A stretch of DNA of 13,926 nt from Bacteroidales bacterium (GTDB lineage: Bacteria > Bacteroidota > Bacteroidia > Bacteroidales > WCHB1-69). Positions 7,217 through 13,926 of this stretch are shown piece after piece. The stretch spans positions 1-13,926 of the forward strand of contig JAIROC010000193.1 in assembly GCA_031257735.1 (NCBI GenBank), in the 5' to 3' direction. The position numbers and the translations under genes were made by a program. The notes under the pieces are model-generated. The model ran no database searches, had not been told where the DNA came from, and worked only from the letters and a program-made list of their open reading frames with translations. Positions within the stretch are counted from its first letter, which is position 1; each line of letters opens with the position of its first letter.

Positions 7217-7810
7217 ATGGAAAAAAAACCAAAGTTATACGTAATATCTGGTTGTAACGGAGCAGGAAAAACAACAGCTTCTTACACAGTATTACCTGAA
7301 ATGTTAGAATGTCAGGAATTTGTCAATGCAGATGAAATAGCAAGAGGACTTTCACCCTTCAATCCCGAAAGTGTTGCTATCGAAGCAGGACGATTAATGT
7401 TAGTTCGAATAAGAGAACATATTAGTCATTGTGTAGATTTTGCATTTGAGACAACGCTTGCAACAAGAATGTGTGCGAGTTTTATCAAAAGAGCGCAAAA
7501 ACAAGGCTATCATGTTACCCTTGTATATCTTTGGTTAAATTCTCATGACTTGGCTTTTAGCAGAGTTGCTAATCGAGTGGCTTCTGGTGGACATAATATT
7601 GACGAGGAAATTATCAAAAGACGATATTATAGTGGCATATTCAATCTATTTAATTTATATATGGAGATAGTAGACTATTGGATGTTACTTGATAATTCCG
7701 GTACAGTATTTGACGTCATTGCTGAAGGGATTAGAAATGAGTCTATATATGTTGTTAATCCAAAATCTTATCAAATACTTGAACAGTATGGAAGAGAAAG
7801 AAATATTTGA
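7217..7810 (+). CDS. Zeta-toxin-like P-loop kinase
   Basis: This 197-residue cytoplasmic protein belongs to the zeta-toxin/COG4185 group of predicted ATPases or kinases. It has a Walker A loop at 12-19 (GCNGAGKT), ADEIARGLSPFNPE (38-51) at the expected substrate-side position, FETT (77-80), and a lid region rich in Arg with SRVANRVASGGH (115-126) and KRRY (134-137). True zeta toxins phosphorylate UDP-N-acetyl-sugars and block wall synthesis; whether this short form does so is unknown. The start codon is fixed by the P-loop, since strand one (KLYVISG) begins at residue 6. Its 3' end overlaps the next small gene by 23 nt, so the two are translationally linked. No epsilon-type antitoxin precedes it. 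Confidence 0.85.
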   Translation: MEKKPKLYVISGCNGAGKTTASYTVLPEMLECQEFVNADEIARGLSPFNPESVAIEAGRLMLVRIREHISHCVDFAFETTLATRMCASFIKRAQKQGYHVTLVYLWLNSHDLAFSRVANRVASGGHNIDEEIIKRRYYSGIFNLFNLYMEIVDYWMLLDNSGTVFDVIAEGIRNESIYVVNPKSYQILEQYGRERNI

Positions 7811-7958
7811 AATAAGGACAAAAATACTTGAAGGAATTTCGCTTTCCTTCAGACGTCTGGTTGAAGAGAAGAAAAAAAATGATGAAGATTTAGTCTTCTC
7901 CAAGAATGGTAAAATTATTAAGATCAAAGCTCGTGAATTTCGAGATGACAAAAATTAA
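7788..7958 (+). CDS. Small partner protein of the zeta-like kinase
   Basis: This 56-residue charged protein starts MEEKEIFEIR inside the end of the kinase gene (23-nt overlap, different frame). It has a predicted N-terminal helix (about 3-29, ending SFRRLVEEKK) followed by LVFSKNGKIIKIKARE, which looks like a short beta-hairpin. From memory, small proteins of this helix plus xNGKIIxI layout often sit directly after COG4185 kinases; I cannot verify this by search. An in-frame upstream extension to 7689 exists but is only kinase coding sequence read in another frame. A role as antitoxin or regulator is an inference from position and size. Confidence 0.72.
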   Translation: MEEKEIFEIRTKILEGISLSFRRLVEEKKKNDEDLVFSKNGKIIKIKAREFRDDKN

Positions 7959-8167
7959 ATGAGGACAGAATTATATCTCGCATACGGCGTGAGAAGAAAA
8001 AAAAACTGTCTCAAAAGGATTAATTGATTACATTCCCGTTAGGGAGTGAATGAAATTTTATATGTAGCACAGGCGTTGCCCATGAGTGTTGAGTGCGCTT
8101 TCAGTTCTTTTTTTTGCTATTCCCCAAAAATGACTCTGTCTACATTTAGTTTTTACTGTTTCAATAT
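7959..8167. other. Intergenic stretch between convergent genes
   Basis: No gene is seen. A partial inverted repeat (CTCGC and GCGTGAG, 7976-7992) sits just after the small partner gene but lacks a T-run on the plus strand. CTGTCT at 8005-8010 is complementary to AGACAG at 8189-8194, 188 bp apart, which could be chance or the ends of a decayed small element. Confidence 0.4.
8031..8048 (+). repeat. REP-like hairpin with GTTA loop
   Basis: CATTCCC-GTTA-GGGAGTG forms a 7-bp stem with one G-T pair and the GTTA loop of the dispersed family. The 3' TAGAAA tail is not present at the fixed distance, so this is a diverged copy. Downstream bases 8065-8095 (GTAGCACAGGCGTTGCCC) may be part of the same element. 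Confidence 0.6.
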
Positions 8168-8200
8168 AAAAAAAGAGACTGCCCATTTAGACAGCCTCTT
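8168..8200 (-). terminator. Rho-independent terminator of the SPOR-protein gene
   Basis: On the minus strand AAGAGGCTG (8200-8192) pairs with CAGTCTCTT (8181-8173) with one mismatch, across a 10-nt loop, followed by a run of seven T (8174-8168). It lies about 77 nt past the stop codon of the minus-strand SPOR gene. The plus strand lacks a T-run after the stem, so it acts mainly in one direction. Confidence 0.75.
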
Positions 8201-8276
8201 CAACTAAAAATTACCTAATGAAACCGTAATAAATAATCAACCTTATGTTGTATATTTGTTCGATATGTTTATCTTT

Positions 8277-10298
8277 TTATTCTTCAAGTATCTCAAAATA
8301 GGCTATTAGTTTTGTATTTGGAATTGTTTCAACTCGCAGTATCCAATTTCTTTTGTCTGTTGGTCTATTAACAAGAGCTTCTTCTTTCGTTTTGTAGGGA
8401 CCTATTCCTGTTCGATACATACCAAAAACATTATCATTCCCTAAATCAATAACGTTCGTGTATCGTTTTTGCAGATTCGAGAGAAATCTTTCAGCATTAT
8501 TTCTTTCAATGAAGCTACCAAAAATAATGTAATACCCAGAACTGACGTTCCCCTGATAGGTTATCGGTTGATTTCTTGCTGCTGCCGTCGTACTTCTTCT
8601 GGAAGTGGTAGACTGATTACTTGTAGTAGCAGTTCCTTGTCTCGGTGAAGTATACAGTCTGTTCGTTTGAGTATTTAACAAGGCAAGACTGTTTTCCAAT
8701 TCCTGAATACGTTTGTCCTTTTCGGATATCGTAGCTGCAAATTCTCTTTGTTTCTGTTCGTAAGCGCTTGTTTGCTTCTGTTGATTTTGCGTATATGTTT
8801 TAACTTGCGCATTCAAATTAGCAACCATTGTTTCCAACTCCTTAATTTGTTTTTCTTTCTCTGGTGATACAGCAGTTTTTTGTTGCGTTTGCGTTCGTTT
8901 ATTTTTATCAGTAGTAGCAAGCTGGTCAGGTTGTTTCTGTCCTGTTTCGGCAGCTTGTTTTCGTCTATTGATTTCTTCGGTCAAATCATTAATCTTTTGC
9001 ATTACTTCCTGAATTTGCTTTTCTTTTTCAGTCATAGCAACTTGTCCTGTTTGCGCTTGTGCTTGCGTTTGCGTTTGCGCCTGTGCTTGCGTTTGCGCCT
9101 GTGCCTGTGTTTGCGTTTGTCCTGTCACGAAAGTTGGTTTTCGTTGGGATTGAGACTGCACTCTTATTTGTTCGTTCAAACTTGCTGTTTCTCTTTCCAA
9201 TTCTTGAATACGTTTTGCTCTTTCGGGAGAATAGGCGACTTGATTAGCCTGTTTTTGTCTGTTGATTTCAGCAGTCAAATCGGTAATCTTTTGCATTACT
9301 TCCTGAATTTGCTTTTCTTTTTCTCCTGCCGTAAGCGGTCTTGTTTGCGTTTGTGCTTGTGTTTGTCCACTTACAGTAGTTGGTCTTTGTTGTGTTTGCG
9401 TTTGTCCGCTTACAGTAGCTGGTCTTTGTTGCGATTGAGCCTGCGCCTGTTGTGTTGAAGGCGTTTGACCACCTTGCTTTCTTCTATTAATTTCTTCGGT
9501 CAGTTCAGCAATTTTTTGCATTACCTCTTGAATTTGTCTTTCTTTTTCGGACATAGGCTGACCAGAAGCTCTTTGTCGATTTTGATATGCTCTAACTTGT
9601 TCGTTCAAGGCGAGAGCATTTTTTTCCAATTCTTGGAGGCGTTTGTCTCTTTCAGTAGAAGGTACTGTTTGGTTTCCCTGATTTCCCTGTTTCCTTCTAT
9701 TGATCTCTTCTGTCAAGTCGGCAATTTTTTGCATTACTTCTTGAATTTGTCTTTCTTTTTCAGAAGAAGGCACAGGTTTTCCCTGACTGCTTTGTTGAGA
9801 ACTGCTTTGTTGATTTTGAGCAAGGCTACTTGTATTCGGTTTCCATTCAGGATGCGATTGAACATACTCATGTTTATCCTTTACAGTAGACAGAAAAGCA
9901 TTTGCTTCATCTTCCAGCCTTTTATATTGTTCCATTTTAGCTGTTAATGCCGCTATTTCTTTTCTTAAGTTTTGTTCTACCAATTCATCGGCAGCTTTAT
10001 CCTTTTTTCTTTTCTTTTTCTCTTGATGAGTCTTCAACCTTAATTCCAATGTCTGGATTTGGGATTGCGTTTCATCCTGTTTACCTTTTACGGTCGATAA
10101 AAAACTTATCATCTTTTGTTCTAATGATGATAAAACCTGTTCCTGTTTCCCTCCTTGTGGGGTTGATTGGGCATATCCCGAATAAAAACTACAGGATAAA
10201 TATGCCATGGAACAAACTACAATAAATGTTCTTTTTGTACGTCTCATTTTTTTACTAATAAGGTTTGACAATTCTTTGTTTAATCTCAAGTGTTTCAT
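8277..10298 (-). CDS. Exported coiled-coil, Gln-rich SPOR-domain protein
   Basis: This protein of up to 673 residues should be exported to the periplasm and bind glycan strands stripped of stem peptides, the known target of SPOR domains. Residues 18-43 (MRRTKRTFIV to SGYAQ) are a signal peptide, so the ATG at 10247 (M18) is a likely alternative start; the first frame ATG is at 10298. Residues 50-145 are charged coiled coil. From 179 to 550 lie eight about 26-residue helical modules of two types: A (EKERQIQEVMQKI, at 179, 250, 325, 423) and B (RIQELE, at 215, 357, 478, 525), with Gln/Thr/Ala linkers. The SPOR domain is at about 585-657 (SGYYIIFGSF and FGMYRTGIGPYKTKEEA). It is a single-gene unit with its own terminator. 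Confidence 0.88.
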   Translation of the reverse strand: MKHLRLNKELSNLISKKMRRTKRTFIVVCSMAYLSCSFYSGYAQSTPQGGKQEQVLSSLEQKMISFLSTVKGKQDETQSQIQTLELRLKTHQEKKKRKKDKAADELVEQNLRKEIAALTAKMEQYKRLEDEANAFLSTVKDKHEYVQSHPEWKPNTSSLAQNQQSSSQQSSQGKPVPSSEKERQIQEVMQKIADLTEEINRRKQGNQGNQTVPSTERDKRLQELEKNALALNEQVRAYQNRQRASGQPMSEKERQIQEVMQKIAELTEEINRRKQGGQTPSTQQAQAQSQQRPATVSGQTQTQQRPTTVSGQTQAQTQTRPLTAGEKEKQIQEVMQKITDLTAEINRQKQANQVAYSPERAKRIQELERETASLNEQIRVQSQSQRKPTFVTGQTQTQAQAQTQAQAQTQTQAQAQTGQVAMTEKEKQIQEVMQKINDLTEEINRRKQAAETGQKQPDQLATTDKNKRTQTQQKTAVSPEKEKQIKELETMVANLNAQVKTYTQNQQKQTSAYEQKQREFAATISEKDKRIQELENSLALLNTQTNRLYTSPRQGTATTSNQSTTSRRSTTAAARNQPITYQGNVSSGYYIIFGSFIERNNAERFLSNLQKRYTNVIDLGNDNVFGMYRTGIGPYKTKEEALVNRPTDKRNWILRVETIPNTKLIAYFEILEE
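8990..9325. repeat. Duplicated coiled-coil modules at DNA level
   Basis: The stretch encoding module A at about 8993-9030 recurs with the same bases at about 9289-9326 (38 bp with no difference seen, starting TCTTTTGCATTACTTCCTGA). Two further A copies near 9516-9550 and 9727-9762 are close but not identical. The near identity suggests recent internal duplication and possible recombination between copies. Confidence 0.7.
9048..9119. repeat. Six-base tandem repeat encoding a Gln-Thr/Gln-Ala tract
   Basis: Within the SPOR gene, 24 codons read as alternating Gln with Thr or Ala (residues 394-417), written on the plus strand as near-repeats of TTGCGT, TTGCGC and CTGTGC. Repeat units are multiples of three, so slippage would lengthen or shorten the linker without a frameshift. 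Shorter tracts of the same kind lie at 9340-9455. Confidence 0.85.
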
Positions 10299-10791
10299 TT
10301 CTCTAAATTTTGTTGCTCCAAAATTGCAAAAAACTGATGAGGCGTTTTTTCCTATTTTTATAATTTATTCAACGACATATTGTTGATAAAACTCTGCTCT
10401 TTTTTGCTTGTTTTTTGGAAAATTCAAAAGCAAAAAACAGCTTTGTATATTATTGATTATTACATTTTTATAGCACGTTTTAAAACAGCAAAAAAACAAG
10501 AAAATATACAGAGCAATCATTCAGATAATTACCTTCAACACCGCCTAACTTTTGGAGAAGTGAAAAAATGAGCAGAAAATATTCGCTGTGTTTTTTAAAA
10601 ATCGCGAAAAAAACGAAACGATAAACGGGGGTCTGAGGGGAGAAAAAGAGGGGAAAAATACCCCCTCGCAAGGAAGAAAAATTATGCCTTTTATGGCTTA
10701 AAAAACGAGACGTAAAAAAGGACTAACAAGGCGTCATTATTGTAGAGATTGTTTCCCTTTTTCGTAAAAGAAAGCATGCAGCTGATAAGCG
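10299..10791. other. 493-bp intergenic region between minus-strand genes
   Basis: No supportable gene is seen; short open frames are AT-rich and featureless. It contains TTTTTTGCTT (10400-10409) and AAGCAAAAAA (10428-10437), a perfect 10-bp inverted repeat with an 18-nt centre, and the rlmD terminator. The promoter of the SPOR gene should lie at its left end; CAATTTTG on the minus strand near 10320 is a one-mismatch -7 candidate. Confidence 0.5.
10641..10667 (-). terminator. Rho-independent terminator of the VWA-rlmD operon
   Basis: On the minus strand GAGGGG (10667-10662) pairs with CCCCTC (10653-10648) across an 8-nt loop and is followed by TTTTTCT. It lies about 125 nt past the rlmD stop. 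A weaker GCC/GGC stem followed by T's lies at about 10680-10700, between the stop and this site. Confidence 0.65.
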
Positions 10792-12201
10792 TTACTCGGC
10801 AACCAGCAAAGCAATATTTTCTACATGATGCGTATGAGGAAACATATCTACAGGTTGAACTTCTTTTACAGTATATTTGTGAGCCAATAAAGCAATATCA
10901 CGCGCTTGCGTCGCGGGATTACAACTTACATATACAATACGTTGAGGAATTATTTTTAGTAATTGATTTACAACTTTGGGATGCATACCTGCTCTGGGAG
11001 GGTCTGTGATAACAACATCAGGAATGCCATTGCAAGCAATAAATTCATCCGTAAGAATTTTTGCCATATCTCCCGCAAAAAAACATACATTTTCAATATG
11101 ATTTAGTTTCGCATTTTCAACAGCAGCATCAATGGCTGATGCAACATATTCTATTCCTGTTACTTTTTTAGCATGTTTTGCAGCAAACAGCGCAATTGTT
11201 CCCGTACCTGTATATAAATCGTATACGGTTTGTGTTCCGTTCATATCAGCCAGACGTATGGCTGTCTCGTATAATTTTAACGCCTGACCTGCATTGGTTT
11301 GATAGAATGCAAGCGGAGCAACTTTAAATGTCAAATCACCCATTTGCTCCGTTAAGAAATCATTCCCATAATATACTTTTGTTGAAAGGTCTGTTATTGC
11401 ATCATTCATTTTTGTATTCTCTACATATATAATAGATGTAATCTGAGGAAATTGTTTTCCAAGAAAGGACAACAATGCTTCTGTCTCCGCTTCAAAGGCG
11501 GTTAAGACAACAATTATCATTATATCCCCATTTGTTGAAGTACGAATAATTACGTTACGAAGAAGTCCCGTCTGAGAACGAGCATTCCAAAAGGGCAAAT
11601 TATGTGCAATAGCATATTGTCTGATAGCGTTTCTGATGTCATTTCCCAATTCATTGTGTAAATCGCAATGATGAATATCAAGTATTTTATCAAACATACC
11701 GGGCAAATGAAAACCTAAACCATGGGTGTCAATAAGTCCAGCGTCAAGATCAGACATTTCTTCTTTGCTAAGCCATCGTCTATTGGAAAAGGTATATTCT
11801 ACTTTATTACGATAGGCAAAAATCAAATCGGAAGGCATTATCGGATTGACTTCCGGAAAATTAAATTTACCTATACGTTGAAAATTGTCTATTACCTGTT
11901 TTTGTTTATAATACAATTGCAGTTCATAATTCATATTTTGCCATTTACAACCGCCGCACAATCCAAAATGTTCACATCGTGGAGTTACTCTATTGGGGGA
12001 ATAATTATGTATTGCAATAGCTTTTGCCTGATAATATGACTTTTTTCTCTTGATTACCTGTGCATCGATAATATCTCCCGGAACCACGTATGGGACAAAG
12101 ACAACCTTATCTTCATATTTTCCGATACAAACACCTTCCGAACCAGCTTCTGTTATGTGTAAATCTTTAAGGATGATGTCAAGTTTTTGTTTTTTTCGCA
12201 T
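10792..12201 (-). CDS. rlmD: 23S rRNA (uracil-5-)-methyltransferase RlmD/RumA family
   Basis: This 469-residue cytoplasmic enzyme transfers a methyl group from SAM to C5 of a uracil in 23S rRNA. Residues about 1-65 are a TRAM RNA-binding domain. C76, C82, C85 and C179 match the four ligands of the [4Fe-4S] cluster (CEHFGLCGGC). The methyltransferase part has DLYTGTGTIAL (328-338) for SAM binding, DPPRAG (400-405), the catalytic nucleophile C427 in YVSCNPAT, and E461 near the C-terminus as likely base. Everything expected of RumA-type enzymes is present. Which uracil it modifies (U1939, or also U747 as in RlmCD) cannot be told from sequence. The gene starts 12 nt after the upstream VWA gene. 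Confidence 0.93.
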   Translation of the reverse strand: MRKKQKLDIILKDLHITEAGSEGVCIGKYEDKVVFVPYVVPGDIIDAQVIKRKKSYYQAKAIAIHNYSPNRVTPRCEHFGLCGGCKWQNMNYELQLYYKQKQVIDNFQRIGKFNFPEVNPIMPSDLIFAYRNKVEYTFSNRRWLSKEEMSDLDAGLIDTHGLGFHLPGMFDKILDIHHCDLHNELGNDIRNAIRQYAIAHNLPFWNARSQTGLLRNVIIRTSTNGDIMIIVVLTAFEAETEALLSFLGKQFPQITSIIYVENTKMNDAITDLSTKVYYGNDFLTEQMGDLTFKVAPLAFYQTNAGQALKLYETAIRLADMNGTQTVYDLYTGTGTIALFAAKHAKKVTGIEYVASAIDAAVENAKLNHIENVCFFAGDMAKILTDEFIACNGIPDVVITDPPRAGMHPKVVNQLLKIIPQRIVYVSCNPATQARDIALLAHKYTVKEVQPVDMFPHTHHVENIALLVAE

Positions 12202-12213
12202 TGTCGAATTAAT

Positions 12214-13605
12214 TTATTTCTGGAGATTGACAGTGGTAGTCATATCCGATTTGATAATAAAGGTTTGGTCTTGTGTTTCGGTTGTATGGTAAGATTTCTG
12301 TTTGCGAAAAACGATTCTGTAAGTTCCGGGTTGTAGGAGGATAGACTCTTGTATATCGGTATCTCGGAGATTATAAATCCATTCTTCTTTTCCGTTTCTG
12401 ATGACATATAAACTGCCAAATCCCAGATCATTCTTTTGAATTATAACTGAGCCGGGATTAGGAATTTTCACTTCGGTTGTATAGCTTTGACTGACGTCTA
12501 CATTTTTCACCAACACTCTTGGCAGACATAGCGCTTCCAAATCATATTTACCAACAATATATTTATCTGGACTGTTAAAATATTGAATGTTCAAAATGTC
12601 ATGACTGTCCGCTTGACGAATAAGGATAGGAATAGCTTGATACCTGTTGTTCTTGGAAGACAATCTCACCAAAATATTTCCTTGCGGGGCATCTACGGGG
12701 ATGATAGTATGCTTCCCGGGAGCAAGTTTTATTCCTTCTACTTTGACAGGCGGTAATGTATGTACTTTTACATCATATTCAGGCATAGGATCAAGATATA
12801 AAGTATCGGGCATGCCACGTGTATTGAGCGTATGTATGTAGTTGTATAATATTTTTCCGTTAGCGGCGTCATAAAAAGTCATATTGACATTTGTTTCTGT
12901 TGGATTACCTTCATTGTCCAACAAATTAACTTGCGAAGTTGTTTCATTGAATATTTGTTGGATAATAATTGTTAAGGCATTATCGAAAGCGTTTTCACTG
13001 CTAGCATCGACGTATGCGCCTGCACAGGCAAGATCGGCGCTAAAGTTTGCACCTATACCGATTATAAAAGGTTTTAAAATAATACCTTTTCGTTGCAATG
13101 CCTGTGATATTTCGCAGGGGTCGCTTTTACATTCTTCTATTCCGTCGGTAATGAGAATAATGATGTTACGACATTGTAAACATTCTGGAAAATCATCTTC
13201 CGCTGCTTGAAGCGAGAGCCCAATAGGCGTGGTGCCCCTGGGATAAATGGATTTCAATTTCTGTTTGATCTTTTGAAAATTATCGGGAGCAAAGGCAACT
13301 TCAAGTTTTGTATCCGTACAGTCATAGAGATGAAAATCTTTTTGATGTCCGTATACTCTTAATGCCAATTCTACATTGGGTATATTTTCCAGACTGTCTA
13401 TCATTTTGGACAGAACACGATTAGCAATATTTATTTTTTTATCACTCTGCCAATCCCCCCACATACTGTTTGACGCATCAAATATAAAAAGGATACGTGT
13501 AAGAGATTGTTTATTTAATTCTTCTTCCCGTTTTTTTCCTTGTCCCCATATTTGATTGACAAACAATAGCAGTAACGCCAAACAAAAATATCTTTTTATC
13601 GTCAT
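12214..13605 (-). CDS. Exported von Willebrand factor A protein with beta-sandwich repeats
   Basis: This 463-residue protein has a signal peptide (MTIKRYFCLALLLLF to IWGQ, 1-22) and no lipobox or later membrane segment, so it should be periplasmic or secreted. Residues about 37-220 form a VWA domain with an intact metal site: D43-x-S45-x-S47 (DASNS), T125/T126 and D154 (ITDG). Cysteine-bearing EECKSDPC (157-164) is typical of bacterial secreted VWA proteins. The C-terminal 240 residues look like three similar beta-sandwich units (about 226-304, 308-382, 385-462), of which two show a PG[TK][YH] turn (APGKH, QPGTY). Such domains bind proteins; the partner is unknown. It is the first gene of an operon with rlmD. 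Confidence 0.85.
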   Translation of the reverse strand: MTIKRYFCLALLLLFVNQIWGQGKKREEELNKQSLTRILFIFDASNSMWGDWQSDKKINIANRVLSKMIDSLENIPNVELALRVYGHQKDFHLYDCTDTKLEVAFAPDNFQKIKQKLKSIYPRGTTPIGLSLQAAEDDFPECLQCRNIIILITDGIEECKSDPCEISQALQRKGIILKPFIIGIGANFSADLACAGAYVDASSENAFDNALTIIIQQIFNETTSQVNLLDNEGNPTETNVNMTFYDAANGKILYNYIHTLNTRGMPDTLYLDPMPEYDVKVHTLPPVKVEGIKLAPGKHTIIPVDAPQGNILVRLSSKNNRYQAIPILIRQADSHDILNIQYFNSPDKYIVGKYDLEALCLPRVLVKNVDVSQSYTTEVKIPNPGSVIIQKNDLGFGSLYVIRNGKEEWIYNLRDTDIQESILLQPGTYRIVFRKQKSYHTTETQDQTFIIKSDMTTTVNLQK

Positions 13606-13626
13606 GATACCTTATTTATTTTTGTG

Positions 13627-13634
13627 CAAAGATA
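13627..13634 (-). promoter_or_regulatory. Promoter -7 element for the VWA-rlmD operon
   Basis: On the minus strand this reads TATCTTTG, a perfect TAnnTTTG match, 21 nt before the ATG at 13605. The position relative to the start codon equals that of the yceD promoter. A TTTG (13650-13647) lies upstream but with only a 12-nt gap. Confidence 0.72.
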
Positions 13635-13700
13635 GTACTTACTTGGCAAATTTAGGCTAATTTCAGTTTAATTTTTTTCCAACGTTCCAACAAACGACCC

Positions 13701-13727
13701 CTGTAAATGGCTTTCAGCTATTTACAG
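13701..13727. repeat. Hairpin upstream of the VWA operon
   Basis: CTGTAAAT (13701-13708) and ATTTACAG (13720-13727) plus an inner GCT/AGC give a 12-bp stem with one G-T pair and a TTC loop. A T-rich stretch follows on the plus strand (TTATTCCTTGTTT), so it could be a weak plus-strand terminator or a structured site upstream of the VWA promoter. Confidence 0.5.
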
Positions 13728-13778
13728 TTATTCCTTGTTTGCAACTATGCATGGGAGAAATAAATTTATGTGTTTTCG

Positions 13779-13802
13779 GACAGACACTAGATAGTGTCTG
13801 TC
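13779..13802. repeat. 24-bp near-perfect palindrome
   Basis: GACAGACACTA (13779-13789) and TAGTGTCTGTC (13792-13802) are perfect 11-bp reverse complements separated by only GA. With so small a centre it is more like a dimeric protein binding site or a cruciform than an RNA terminator, and no T-run follows on either strand. Confidence 0.7.
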
Positions 13803-13825
13803 TATAAAGTATAATTATGAATTAT

Positions 13826-13907
13826 GCTGACGCACGAAACCGCTTAATCAGCGTCATCATTGCGAAGGAAAAATGTCCCGTTAGGGACAAAATGTTGGTA
13901 GAAAATA
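13826..13907 (+). repeat. Dispersed REP-like element, copy 3 with upstream box
   Basis: GCTGACGCACGAAACC (13826-13841) matches 324-339 at 14 of 16 bases. Downstream, GTCCC-GTTA-GGGAC (13875-13888) is followed by exactly 10 nt and TAGAAAATA (13899-13907), the same geometry as copies 1 and 2. TGACGC and GCGTCA (13828-13833 and 13851-13856) form an extra inverted repeat inside. This is the most complete copy in the window. Confidence 0.72.
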
Positions 13908-13926
13908 CAGCAATTCTCCTCTTGAG

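Noticed and set aside
7689..7787. Longer start for the small partner gene
   Set aside because: The 33 extra residues are the kinase gene read in another frame; a protein starting at 7788 has a sensible composition and the usual short overlap.
8880..9947. Long plus-strand frames rich in Leu, Arg and Phe
   Set aside because: They are antisense to the repeated Gln/Glu coiled-coil coding sequence of the SPOR protein; low-complexity shadows only.
8277..10298. Lipoprotein signal in the SPOR protein
   Set aside because: The only cysteines near the signal region (for example in AYLSCS) do not fit the lipobox spacing; an ordinary signal peptide ending YAQ fits better.
10380..10671. Short frames in the 493-bp gap
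   Set aside because: AT-rich, no motif, and one runs through the rlmD terminator hairpin.

Overview
The window looks like a chromosomal segment of an AT-rich member of the Bacteroidota, most likely Bacteroidales. The evidence is promoter -7 elements of the TAnnTTTG type (TATCTTTG or TACCTTTG) in front of several genes, no strong Shine-Dalgarno sequences, a TonB-dependent receptor with an N-terminal carboxypeptidase-regulatory-like domain, signal peptides ending in AQ, and a NAD-dependent ligase with a Bacteroidota-like insertion. I cannot name a genus.

Layout from left to right. Bases 1-790 hold no convincing gene. They start with a 22-bp tandem repeat that folds back into a hairpin with 38-bp arms (1-124), followed by short hairpin repeats of a dispersed family, and end in terminators. 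On the minus strand lies the yceD-rpmF pair (1530-793), closed by a strong terminator. Divergent from it on the plus strand are a TonB-dependent outer-membrane receptor (1743-4223) and, 14 nt later, the DNA ligase gene ligA (4238-6301). After a 344-bp gap come a small exported DUF1566-like protein (6646-7122) and a zeta-toxin-like P-loop kinase (7217-7810), which overlaps a 56-residue gene (7788-7958). A second minus-strand block follows: a coiled-coil, Gln-rich exported SPOR-domain protein (10298-8277), then an operon of an exported von Willebrand factor A protein (13605-12214) and the 23S rRNA uracil methyltransferase gene rlmD (12201-10792). The right edge (13636-13926) is noncoding and carries palindromes and one more dispersed repeat.

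Most of the genes are housekeeping or envelope genes: translation (L32, YceD, RlmD), DNA replication and repair (LigA), and the cell envelope (receptor, SPOR protein, VWA protein). The accessory content is the kinase/small-protein pair and the repeats. Three copies of the dispersed repeat share a fixed geometry: a 5-bp stem, a GTA or GTTA loop, exactly 10 nt, then TAGAAA. This repeat family, the big foldback at the left edge and the reversed-order toxin-like pair are the items most worth checking. I found no CRISPR array, tRNA, rRNA, intact insertion sequence or complete new defence system.
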